From an uncultured bacterium (GTDB lineage: Bacteria > Bdellovibrionota_C > UBA2361 > JANWWW01): DNA of 64,000 bases. Positions 25,036 to 32,682 of this stretch are shown here, one piece after another; the first letter of the stretch is position 1; the number at the start of each line of letters is the position of its first letter. Below the pieces are notes generated by a model. The model did no database searches, was not told where the DNA came from, and saw only the letters and a program-made list of their open reading frames with translations. The stretch is from the NCBI GenBank assembly GCA_938038205.1, contig CALHSA010000003.1, forward strand, positions 1 through 64,000, in the 5' to 3' direction. The position numbers and the translations under genes are program-made.

Positions 25036-25944
25036 TTATTTTAACAAAGCTATAATCTTTGGAACTGCCTCAAATAAATCAGCCTCTAAAAAAAGATCAG
25101 AGTGCTCAAATATTAGAGCATTTCTATCCTTGTTGATACACGCAACAAACTTAGAATCTTTCATCCCCGCTATATGCTGAATAGCTCCCGACACCCCAAC
25201 AGCCAAGTATAAATCTGGGGCTACTACCTTGCCAGTTTGACCCACTTGCCAATCATTCGGAGCATAGCCATTATCAACTGCTGCTCTAGTAGCACCAACT
25301 GCAGCCCCAAGAGCATCAGCTAATGGTAAAATCAATGCATCAAAACTCTCCTTGGATCCCAAAGCTCTACCGCCAGTTACTACCACTCTCGCTGATGATA
25401 AATCAGGCCTAGCACTTACAGTTTTTCTTCTCTCAATTATCCTTCCGTAATCTGAGTGTGCTTCAAAAGTTACAGTCTTGGTTTCTTTTTCAACCATATT
25501 TAAACTCTGGGCTTTAAAAGCGTTAGAGCGAAGTGTTATTAAGTAGCTCTCTGAATTTATTCTATAAGTTGCGAGTATACTTCCGGAGTATATATACTTT
25601 TTTACAACCCTATTCTCAAAAAACACTGCATCTGTAATGAAAGGTAATTTTAAGTGCCCTGCAACTAAACCCAAAACTTCTTTCGTGAAAGTATTGTGAG
25701 GAGCTAATACCACTTTTAATTTATGGGTTTCGTAAATATGTAGTATTGATTTTGTCATCACTGAATAGCTGTCAGATGGGCATATGTAAACCTCTGATGA
25801 ACACTCCGGTACCATCACCTTAGAAACATTTGAAAAACTGATCACTATCAATTCCGACCCTATAGAGCTAGCTACACCAAAAATTGGTAGTGAGGGTAAA
25901 GTTAACTCTCCTGATTCTTTAAAATCTACTAATACACCAATCAT
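25036..25944 (-). CDS. etfA: Electron transfer flavoprotein, alpha subunit
   Basis: ETF carries electrons from acyl-CoA and related dehydrogenases to ETF:quinone oxidoreductase. The 302-residue alpha subunit shows the C-terminal FAD domain: VVVTGGRALGSKESF, GAAVGATRAAVDNGYAP, QVGQTGKVVAPDLYLAVGVS and GAIQHIAGM. Length is normal for the housekeeping class. An AGAGGTG ribosome binding site precedes the ATG. It follows etfB by 24 bp. No acyl-CoA dehydrogenase is nearby. Confidence 0.96.
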   Translation of the reverse strand: MIGVLVDFKESGELTLPSLPIFGVASSIGSELIVISFSNVSKVMVPECSSEVYICPSDSYSVMTKSILHIYETHKLKVVLAPHNTFTKEVLGLVAGHLKLPFITDAVFFENRVVKKYIYSGSILATYRINSESYLITLRSNAFKAQSLNMVEKETKTVTFEAHSDYGRIIERRKTVSARPDLSSARVVVTGGRALGSKESFDALILPLADALGAAVGATRAAVDNGYAPNDWQVGQTGKVVAPDLYLAVGVSGAIQHIAGMKDSKFVACINKDRNALIFEHSDLFLEADLFEAVPKIIALLK

Positions 25945-25968
25945 AAAACACCTCTAATAAAACTCTTC

Positions 25969-26688
25969 TCATAAAATTCTTTTTAATTCATTTACAAATT
26001 CCTCAACAGATTGAGTAAGTTTGCGTTGTCTTTGCTTTGCGGGTATTTCCAAATTAACTAACTCAATTGAATCATCAATGATCGGGGTTATCTCAATAAC
26101 CTCTAAGGGCTTCTGTTTTGCCTTTAGAACAGCAGGCAATGGCGGAAATCTAGGTGTGTTTAAACGTAAATCGACTGTTATAACACAAGGTTTACGCAAA
26201 GATACAACCTCAATACCATCATCAACTTCTTTTTCAACTACTATTTCATCCCCATTAAAATCAATCTTAGATGCATACGCTGCGAAGCTACAACCTAAAC
26301 CAGCAGCAACTCTTGCGGCAACTTGAGAGGAATCAGTATCGATGGCTTGCTTACCCGCAAAAATTACTGAAAAATCCACTCCTTTGAAATAATTAACTAA
26401 TACCTGGGAAGTTTGAATCGATGTTAACTCCTCCGAGCATTTTAATAAAACACCATCATCTGCCCCCATACTCATTGCATACCGGATTGCTTGTTCATCC
26501 GAACCTACACTAACTACAGTAACTCTTGAGCAAATACCTTGTTCTTTTTTGCGAATAGCTTCCTCAACAGCTATTTCATCAAATGGGTTTATTATAAACT
26601 TTCCGGACTCGGAATAGACTTTTTTCCCATCTGTAACGAATTTAGACTGGTAATCTAGAACTCTCTTTACAAGGCAGTAAATTTGCAT
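25969..26688 (-). CDS. etfB: Electron transfer flavoprotein, beta subunit
   Basis: The 239-residue beta subunit has the family order KRVLDYQSK at the N-terminus, NPFDEIAVEEAIR, SMGADDGVLL, FAGKQAIDTDSSQVAARVAAGLG (AMP-binding region) and the C-terminal signature RFPPLPAVLKAKQKPL. It leads etfBA on the minus strand. A short AGG lies just before the ATG, and AT-rich boxes lie further upstream in the 53-bp divergent region shared with the 26742 gene. Confidence 0.96.
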   Translation of the reverse strand: MQIYCLVKRVLDYQSKFVTDGKKVYSESGKFIINPFDEIAVEEAIRKKEQGICSRVTVVSVGSDEQAIRYAMSMGADDGVLLKCSEELTSIQTSQVLVNYFKGVDFSVIFAGKQAIDTDSSQVAARVAAGLGCSFAAYASKIDFNGDEIVVEKEVDDGIEVVSLRKPCVITVDLRLNTPRFPPLPAVLKAKQKPLEVIEITPIIDDSIELVNLEIPAKQRQRKLTQSVEEFVNELKRIL

Positions 26689-26741
26689 CCTAGCTCTTCA
26701 ATATTTCGATGTGATAAAATACAAATAGTATCAATGTAAAT

Positions 26742-27392
26742 ATGTTTTTTTTATTCTCTGCTATTTCAATTCAAATTGTAGAGTTAGCAACGTTACTTCT
26801 GATAGCTTTTACTGTCTCACATGGATATCAGATGAAAATTAACCCTTTGGCTTTTGCATTTGCCGCTCTTGGTTATTTAGGAGGAGCTTCGCTTTTTGGT
26901 AAATTTAGAGTCTTTTACCACGAATTCAAACATAAATTAGTTTCTAGTTTAGTTGGGAATAAAACCAAAAAACTTGAGGTTAAAAGTGAATCGGAAGGGT
27001 ATTTTGAGTATGAGTACTCGAAAGAAACTGCAAAATATAACCCCTTAATCAGCCTTTCCCCTTATTTCTTTCCTTTCGTAACTTTAGCTTTAATACCTTT
27101 CTGGTCATTTAACAACTGGATAGATGTTGAATTAAAAGAAGCTATCCTAGTCTTCGCACTTTCTTTTGATGTAGCGTCAAACATTAAAGAATTTCAAAGT
27201 CACCAATCTGATTTACAGAAAGTACCGGGAGGAAAAAAAATGGCAGGGCTATTTTTGTTAAGTTTCAACTCTTTTTTGATGATTATAGCATTGGTAGTTT
27301 CTCTTTTTGGGTATGATTGGTTTAACTATGTTTGGGTTTCTGCAATAAATTTAATTCAATCCTATTGGGAAATTTACATCAAGAACTTTTAA
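26742..27392 (+). CDS. HExxH membrane protein, possibly M50-like metallopeptidase
   Basis: A 216-residue protein with an N-terminal membrane helix (~5-25), a second hydrophobic stretch (~36-52), then FYHEFKHKLVSSLVG with HEFKH at 60-64, an exact HExxH pattern. After a soluble loop come LSPYFFPFVTLALIPF (~101-116) and two further membrane helices. HExxH in or near a membrane helix followed by an SPYFFP-like segment is the pattern of M50-related intramembrane peptidases. The third metal ligand cannot be assigned. It is divergent from etfB, and its end overlaps the next minus-strand gene by 42 bp. Confidence 0.6.
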   Translation: MFFLFSAISIQIVELATLLLIAFTVSHGYQMKINPLAFAFAALGYLGGASLFGKFRVFYHEFKHKLVSSLVGNKTKKLEVKSESEGYFEYEYSKETAKYNPLISLSPYFFPFVTLALIPFWSFNNWIDVELKEAILVFALSFDVASNIKEFQSHQSDLQKVPGGKKMAGLFLLSFNSFLMIIALVVSLFGYDWFNYVWVSAINLIQSYWEIYIKNF

Positions 27393-28451
27393 TACTGCCT
27401 CATATAGCATCTTAAAATCCTCGAAGGTATACGCGGGAAAGTTTGCGATTCGAATAACTGAGTCTGAAAGATCTCCAAACCCCAAGCTAACCTCAAAACC
27501 AAGCTCTTTTAGCTTATCTCTTAACTCGACTGCTTTATGAAATCTAAAAGTTAAAACCGTATTACTTTGCCAATCTGGACTTGATATTAGCGGTAATAAG
27601 CCAATAGCTTTGAACTTATTTCTCAGAAAAATTGCTCTTTTCTCTGTCTCATCTCTTATCTTATTCAAACCTTTTGTCAAATACTTATCCAAGACTTTCT
27701 CAAGTAACCATAATCCAGTAACGTTTGGGGTAGCGGGAGTCATAAATTGTGTTGAAAACATATACTGGTATTTAAATGATTCAAAACCGCTCATAGCCCG
27801 CTTTCTCGATTTAAAGACTTCCAACGCCCGTTCAATTGATCTGGAACTAACTAAAGCTACACCTAATCCTGATGGTAAAGCAAAACATTTTTGAATAGAG
27901 AAAATGATGACGTCTGCTTTATTGTAATCAAAATTTTTTACGGGGAAGGTTGATACTGCGTCTAAGATTAAAATAGCATTACCACTTAAACTTAGTATCA
28001 TCTCAATTTCATTACTTGGTATGTCTTGTCCAAGCGATGTTTCTCCATGTACTAAACAAATCGTATCTACCCCTTTCTTTTTCTTTAAAAAAGAAGCTAT
28101 TGATCCTGAGAAACTATGATCTGAAATAACGTAAGTAACGGGAATTTTTAATGACTTTGCACAGTGTAACCACCTCTTACCAAATTCTCCAGTAACAAAA
28201 AAAAAAGATTTTTTATAAGCCAAGCTCTCTAGTGACTTCTCCCAAATTGTGCTAGCACATCCATAAAGAAATAACTTGAAGGAATTATCTAGCTGAGCTA
28301 GTTTTTTTAATTTTTGTTCAACCCTTTCAAATAAATCTTGGAACCATTGAGATCTATGATGTTTTGAGTAAACTCCCTCTTCAAAACCTTCCTTTAACCA
28401 AGTACTTAATTCGGGATGAACCTTTGTGGGGCCAGGATTAAAAACAAGCAT
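27351..28451 (-). CDS. Class V aminotransferase, SerC-like
   Basis: Fold-type I PLP enzyme. It has FNPGPTKVHPEL at the N-terminus, HGETSLGQDIP, LDAVSTFPV with D164 as the ring-nitrogen acid, and IFSIQKCFALPSGLG with K188 as the PLP lysine. The FNPGPT opening and the QK motif resemble phosphoserine aminotransferases and the alanine-glyoxylate group. Phosphoserine transamination in serine synthesis is the most likely role, but serA and serB are not nearby. A TAATAA box lies 7 nt before the ATG. The 3' end overlaps the convergent gene by 42 bp. Confidence 0.8.
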   Translation of the reverse strand: MLVFNPGPTKVHPELSTWLKEGFEEGVYSKHHRSQWFQDLFERVEQKLKKLAQLDNSFKLFLYGCASTIWEKSLESLAYKKSFFFVTGEFGKRWLHCAKSLKIPVTYVISDHSFSGSIASFLKKKKGVDTICLVHGETSLGQDIPSNEIEMILSLSGNAILILDAVSTFPVKNFDYNKADVIIFSIQKCFALPSGLGVALVSSRSIERALEVFKSRKRAMSGFESFKYQYMFSTQFMTPATPNVTGLWLLEKVLDKYLTKGLNKIRDETEKRAIFLRNKFKAIGLLPLISSPDWQSNTVLTFRFHKAVELRDKLKELGFEVSLGFGDLSDSVIRIANFPAYTFEDFKMLYEAVLKVLDVNFPIGLN

Positions 28452-28471
28452 TGATCTATTATTATGATTCT

Positions 28472-29137
28472 TTATCTTTCTCTTTTTATTAAAAATTGTT
28501 GATTTTGCTTTGATTCATTAGTTTTTCGAGTATTAATAACTTTACTCATTAATCCAGACTTTAAGTTATCAAGGTAAACCAATTTCACCTCTGGAGAGCT
28601 GTTGATAATCTGTATTTTTAAGCTCTCCAAAAATCGCCAATTGTATGTAGATGTAAAATTACTACCCTCAGAAGCTAATACTGCCAAACTATCCACAATC
28701 TCTATTATCCGACTAGTTTGAGATGTAAGCCAATCTGATATTCTCTTATCTTTTCTCTCTTTCACCAGCTTATCTAATGAGGGTTTATAAGCTTTAAAAG
28801 ACTCCTCACTTAATGATTCAAAAAAATCAATATCAAAATGAGAATTCACAAAAGTTGAATACCACGAACTCACCCTGTCTTCTTTGGAAACTAGTGCTCC
28901 ATAAACACTATAACGACCATTCCTAGTAGCTTTACTAACTTTTAGCCAATTACTAATCAATGCCCTGTCGTAGCGAAGTGAGACCATGATAAGATCAAGT
29001 TCGTTCAAACTTCGCACCCTTTCCATGCCACCAGTTAAACTTGCTTCTAATACCGCCTTTATGTCAAACGGCTCAAGGGCCGATTTAATTAGATTTCTAA
29101 TCTCATAACTAGGGTGCAAAACCAGAGATGTAAGCAC
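28472..29137 (-). CDS. Receiver-like protein without the phosphorylatable aspartate
   Basis: A 221-residue protein. The first ~120 residues follow a response-regulator receiver layout: SLVLHPSYEIRNLIKSALEP as strand 1/helix 1 and LDLIMVSLRYDR where the phosphorylated Asp should be, but Ser or Val stands there. The acidic pair of a receiver is also absent. The C-terminal half is helical and basic with no known domain. It may be a pseudo-receiver that binds a partner. It starts with GTG, downstream of the BON gene on the same strand. Confidence 0.5.
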   Translation of the reverse strand: MLTSLVLHPSYEIRNLIKSALEPFDIKAVLEASLTGGMERVRSLNELDLIMVSLRYDRALISNWLKVSKATRNGRYSVYGALVSKEDRVSSWYSTFVNSHFDIDFFESLSEESFKAYKPSLDKLVKERKDKRISDWLTSQTSRIIEIVDSLAVLASEGSNFTSTYNWRFLESLKIQIINSSPEVKLVYLDNLKSGLMSKVINTRKTNESKQNQQFLIKRER

Positions 29138-29202
29138 AAATTTTAAATCGGAAAAAAAATGAATAGCTTAATATTTTTTTTTAATTATTTCCCTATTTTT
29201 AC

Positions 29203-29874
29203 CTAACTAGTCTTGACAATCTTAACATTAGATTTAACCTCCTTTACCCCTTCTACCATCAGTGTTGTCGCCAGTATAGCATCAATTATTCTGTGGTTAT
29301 CTGTACTCCCAGTAAAATAAACAACCCGACCTCTTACCTCAAACGTTATGTTATCCAAAGGGTGTCCATTCTCTTTAAGGGCTTTTTTAACTTCCTCATA
29401 TATAGTTTGATCATCTAATCTTTTTAGCACCTCAAGCCTCGATACAACTTTTTTACCAGGGTTGGAATTCTGGACTAGCTCAAAAATTGTTGCCTCATCC
29501 CAGGGGTACTCGATACTACCATTAATCTCGACCGTGTCAGCAGTACAAATTAGATTCAGGGTAGCTTTTCCACTAAGCTTACCAATAAGGTTCGGAGATG
29601 AACACTCAGTGATACTTGCCCTAGTTACCGGATTCACTTGTATTCGGGACTTAACCTTTTTTACACCCTCAATACTAAGAGCAAGACGCTCAACAGCTAG
29701 TTTATCCTCCTCTGAACTAACAGATCCTTCTAGAGTAACCTCGCCCATATAGCTAGATATTTTTACCGAGCCCAGTCCTCGTTCCTGAATTGCGTTAGCT
29801 ACCCTTTCGGCAATAACGCGGTCCGGATGTTGAGCAAAGGTGAAAAAAAACATGAATAACAAGGCTCGGATCAT
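29203..29874 (-). CDS. Secreted BON-domain protein
   Basis: A 223-residue protein with a signal peptide (~1-15) and at least two BON domains. The first (~16-82) has ERVANAIQERGL...VTLEGSV..., ending GVKKVKSRIQV; the last (~155-222) has EVKKALKENG...VVYFTGSTDN and ends GVKEVKSNVKIV. The middle region may be a diverged third copy. BON domains bind phospholipid or envelope surfaces in the periplasm. A TAAAAT box lies 8 nt before the ATG. Confidence 0.85.
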   Translation of the reverse strand: MIRALLFMFFFTFAQHPDRVIAERVANAIQERGLGSVKISSYMGEVTLEGSVSSEEDKLAVERLALSIEGVKKVKSRIQVNPVTRASITECSSPNLIGKLSGKATLNLICTADTVEINGSIEYPWDEATIFELVQNSNPGKKVVSRLEVLKRLDDQTIYEEVKKALKENGHPLDNITFEVRGRVVYFTGSTDNHRIIDAILATTLMVEGVKEVKSNVKIVKTS

Positions 29875-29950
29875 ACAATTTTATTTTAATACTTAAAGTC
29901 CTCAAAATCCATAAAACTAAGCCAAAGAATTGAAGAAGTTGTATCAAAAG

Positions 29951-29956
29951 TATAGC
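29951..29956 (+). promoter_or_regulatory. Minus-10 box of the skp-fabZ-lpxA-lpxI operon
   Basis: TATAGC ends 8 nt before the ATG of the Skp-like gene. A TTGAAG at 29930-29935 lies 15 bp upstream as a possible minus-35. No Shine-Dalgarno sequence intervenes, so the transcript would have at most a one- or two-base leader. Confidence 0.4.
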
Positions 29957-29964
29957 ATATCTTA

Positions 29965-30522
29965 ATGCAAAAAATTCTACTTGCGTTTATTACACTAGTC
30001 TTAATAAGTTGTAAAACCAATCAAATGGAAACTGAGCCTCGTATTGCACTAGTAAGTTTAGGAACAATTCAGCAAAAATCTAAATTAGGCCAAGATCTTC
30101 AGTTAAAAACTTCCCAAGTTAATCAAGAATTTGAGAAAGCGCGAAACTCAATAAATGAAAGAATCCAGAGAGAAGCTAATCAGATTGAAAAAATTCTACC
30201 TGCACTCTCTAATGAAGCTAAAAGGGAGAAAATAAAAGAGTTTGAAAGCAAAAAATTAGAGGCTGAAAAAGAGCTTTCTGTTATAAGGGACCAGCTTGAA
30301 AGGTTTATCCAAAGTGAGAGAAATGCATTCATCAGATCAGCAAAAGAGGCAGTTGCTGAGATAGCAAAAAGAGAAAAATTAAATCTGGTCATTGACTCGG
30401 ATTCAGTTGTTTATAGTGAGGGAATAAAAGATATCTCTGAAATGGTAGCTGAAAAGTTAAATCAAGCAAAAAATAACCAAGCTGAGATATCGAACGAAGC
30501 TAGAAATAACAATGAAAACTAA
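29965..30522 (+). CDS. Skp/OmpH-family periplasmic chaperone, predicted lipoprotein
   Basis: A 185-residue protein with the OmpH layout: a signal sequence, a short strand (IALVSLGTIQQKS), a long charged two-helix coiled coil (~45-135) and a closing strand (AVAEIAKREKLNLVID). Skp carries outer-membrane proteins through the periplasm. Unlike classical soluble Skp, the signal ends LISCK with a lipobox Cys at ~17, so it is probably lipidated. Standing directly before fabZ-lpxA supports the family call (canonical bamA-skp-lpxD-fabZ-lpxA), although lpxD and bamA are missing here. Confidence 0.82.
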   Translation: MQKILLAFITLVLISCKTNQMETEPRIALVSLGTIQQKSKLGQDLQLKTSQVNQEFEKARNSINERIQREANQIEKILPALSNEAKREKIKEFESKKLEAEKELSVIRDQLERFIQSERNAFIRSAKEAVAEIAKREKLNLVIDSDSVVYSEGIKDISEMVAEKLNQAKNNQAEISNEARNNNEN

Positions 30523-30958
30523 ATATTCATTAGAGGAGATTAAAGAGGTAATTCCTCATAGGGAGCCTTTTATTTTCATTGATGAAATACTCAATTTTAA
30601 GGATAACGAGGGAGTAGTAGCTCTTAAAAGAGTTCAGCCAGATGATTGGTATTTTGCGGGACACTTCCCTCAGAAACCCGTAATGCCAGGAGTTCTAATA
30701 TTAGAAGCTTTGGCCCAAGCTGGCTGTTTTTTTTGTTTAAACTCATCTTTAGGAGCAGAAAAAGGTTCAATTCTATATTTAACAAAATGCGAAGAAGTGA
30801 AGTGGATCAGTCAGGTCACTCCTCCTACAGATCTTATCCTTGAGGTTAAATTTGTTGATAAGAAAATGAATTTCTGGTTTATGGATGCTATGGCTACCGT
30901 AAACAACAAAAAAGTGTGTACAGCTAAGATCACAGCATACTCAGAGAAGCCAAATTAA
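30512..30958 (+). CDS. fabZ: 3-hydroxyacyl-ACP dehydratase FabZ
   Basis: Dehydrates 3-hydroxyacyl-ACP in fatty acid elongation and shares its substrate pool with LpxA. The 148-residue hot-dog protein has IPHREPFIFIDEI and the active-site block FAGHFPQKPVMPGVLILEALAQAG with the catalytic His and Glu. Normal length. It overlaps the Skp-like gene by 11 nt and precedes lpxA by 11 bp. Confidence 0.97.
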   Translation: MKTKYSLEEIKEVIPHREPFIFIDEILNFKDNEGVVALKRVQPDDWYFAGHFPQKPVMPGVLILEALAQAGCFFCLNSSLGAEKGSILYLTKCEEVKWISQVTPPTDLILEVKFVDKKMNFWFMDAMATVNNKKVCTAKITAYSEKPN

Positions 30959-30969
30959 GAAGTAAATTT

Positions 30970-31785
30970 ATGGGTACAATCATTCATCCGACAGCCATTA
31001 TTGAATCTGGAGTAGAGCTCGATGACGATGTCAAAATTGGACCATATTGTTATTTATTCGGTAAAGTTAAAATCCTCAAGGGTTCAGAACTGGTGAGTCA
31101 TGTAGTTGTGGGTGGTAACACGAACATTGGCGCCAATAATAAAATTTACCCTTTTGCATCTATCGGTCTAAACCCTCAGGATTTGAAGTACAAAGGGGAG
31201 CCAAGCATTTTAGAGATTGGAAATCACAACATAATAAGAGAGTATGTAACAATGCAGCCCGGCACTGAGGGTGGAGGTATGGTAACGAAAATAGGAGATA
31301 AAAATCTATTTATGGCCTACAGCCATGTTGCTCACGATTGCAAAGTGGGTAATTGCAACATTTTTTCAAACAGTGTTAATCTTGCGGGTCATGTTGAGGT
31401 TGGCAACTATACTGTGTTAGGTGGGCTATCTGGTATTCATCAGTTCGTTCGTCTTGGAGACTACTGCTTTGTAGCTGGGGGCTCTATGGTAAGACAGGAT
31501 ATCCCTCCATTCATCTCGGTTCAAGGAGACTCAGCTCGCGCTTATGGCATCAACAGGGTAGGACTTGAGAGAAATGGTTTTGACGAAGAGGACATAAAAA
31601 TTATAAAAGACATATTTAAAATATTTTTCTTGGGAAATTTTTTGAGAGGGGAGAAAATCCAGCAATTGGAAAATATGCGTGATCATCTCAAAAACTTAAA
31701 CCTAAAGCGAGCTGAGCTAGTTGAAAAGTTTCTAACATTCGTAAACGCCTCTACTAGAGGAATAGTATCGCATGGTTCAGGATGA
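30970..31785 (+). CDS. lpxA: UDP-N-acetylglucosamine acyltransferase LpxA
   Basis: First acyltransferase of lipid A synthesis. The 271-residue protein is a left-handed beta-helix of hexapeptide repeats (IHPTAIIESGVELDDDVKIG onward) with the catalytic-His segment AYSHVAHDCKVGN, GGLSGIHQFVRLGDY, and a C-terminal helical domain (~190-270). Its presence shows that the cell makes lipid A. It overlaps lpxI by 14 nt. Confidence 0.98.
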   Translation: MGTIIHPTAIIESGVELDDDVKIGPYCYLFGKVKILKGSELVSHVVVGGNTNIGANNKIYPFASIGLNPQDLKYKGEPSILEIGNHNIIREYVTMQPGTEGGGMVTKIGDKNLFMAYSHVAHDCKVGNCNIFSNSVNLAGHVEVGNYTVLGGLSGIHQFVRLGDYCFVAGGSMVRQDIPPFISVQGDSARAYGINRVGLERNGFDEEDIKIIKDIFKIFFLGNFLRGEKIQQLENMRDHLKNLNLKRAELVEKFLTFVNASTRGIVSHGSG

Positions 31786-32647
31786 AGCTTTTGGTCTAAT
31801 AATTGGAAAAGGAGAATTAGCGTTAAAAGTTTCCGAACTAGCTAATAAAAAAAACAAAGTTATTAACTGTTTCCTTGATTCACATAACTTTTATCAATTT
31901 AAAAAAAAGTTTAAATACGCTCCTGCTTTTAACATTGGCATAACTCAGATTTCAAAAATACTAAATCTATTTAAAAAAAATAACGTAAGGAGAATAGCAA
32001 TGATTGGGTATTTTGTTAAACCCTCGTGGCTATCATTTCTCTTAGCTGACAAACATTTTAAATCCCTTCATACTAAACTTCATGAACAAAGTGCGACCCT
32101 TATCGGAAAAGAACTGATTAAATTCGTTGAATCCCAAGGTTTCGATGTTATTGCTGCGGACGAACTAGCACCGGAGGTGCGCATACCTGAAGGTTACTAC
32201 GTTGGTAATTTCTATGAAGTAAAAGATGAAAGTGAACTTGGATTCCAATTTTTGATTATAAATTCAGTTTTTCATTTTGCTCAATCAGTTGTAGTTAAAG
32301 GGAAAAGGATCATATCCTCTGAGGACCATCTTGGCACGGATGCACTAATTAATAGAATTAAGCTAAGTAGAATCAAAGACTGTGTTTTAGTTAAATGCAG
32401 AAACAGATTTCAAGATATTAGATTTGATTTACCTGTGGTTGGAGATTCTACAGTGCTCGCTTTAAAGAGAGCCGGATTTAAGGCTTTAGTAGTTGAAGCA
32501 AATACTACGCTAACTGAAGATTTATCTAGATTAATCTCATTATGCGAGAAATATAGAATCTCCTTTTTTTCCGTTAATATCCAAACAATTGAAAAAAATT
32601 ATTTTTTGGATCAATTAAACTCTAAAATCTGGGGCTCCGCTGGTTAA
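31772..32647 (+). CDS. lpxI: UDP-2,3-diacylglucosamine pyrophosphatase LpxI
   Basis: LpxI removes UMP from UDP-2,3-diacylglucosamine in lipid A synthesis and replaces LpxH in many non-gammaproteobacteria. The 291-residue protein has GLIIGKGELALKVSELA at the N-terminus, GTDALINRI in the middle and the C-terminal QDIRFDLPVVGDSTVLALKR block that holds the catalytic Asp of the family, then LVVEANTTL. It is translationally coupled to lpxA. The next usual genes, lpxB and lpxD, are absent. Confidence 0.93.
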   Translation: MVQDEAFGLIIGKGELALKVSELANKKNKVINCFLDSHNFYQFKKKFKYAPAFNIGITQISKILNLFKKNNVRRIAMIGYFVKPSWLSFLLADKHFKSLHTKLHEQSATLIGKELIKFVESQGFDVIAADELAPEVRIPEGYYVGNFYEVKDESELGFQFLIINSVFHFAQSVVVKGKRIISSEDHLGTDALINRIKLSRIKDCVLVKCRNRFQDIRFDLPVVGDSTVLALKRAGFKALVVEANTTLTEDLSRLISLCEKYRISFFSVNIQTIEKNYFLDQLNSKIWGSAG

Positions 32648-32668
32648 CACCATAGATTCTTATTTGTG

Positions 32669-32674
32669 TATAAT
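32669..32674 (+). promoter_or_regulatory. Minus-10 box of thrS
   Basis: A perfect TATAAT ends 8 nt before the thrS ATG. TTAACA (32644-32649) lies 19 bp upstream as a possible minus-35. No leader long enough for a T-box or attenuator exists, so thrS regulation by an RNA leader is unlikely here. Confidence 0.55.
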
Positions 32675-32682
32675 TTTACAAA

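Noticed and set aside
32650-32682. T-box leader upstream of thrS
   Set aside because: Only about 35 bp separate lpxI and thrS and the minus-10 box sits beside the ATG, which leaves no room for a T-box.
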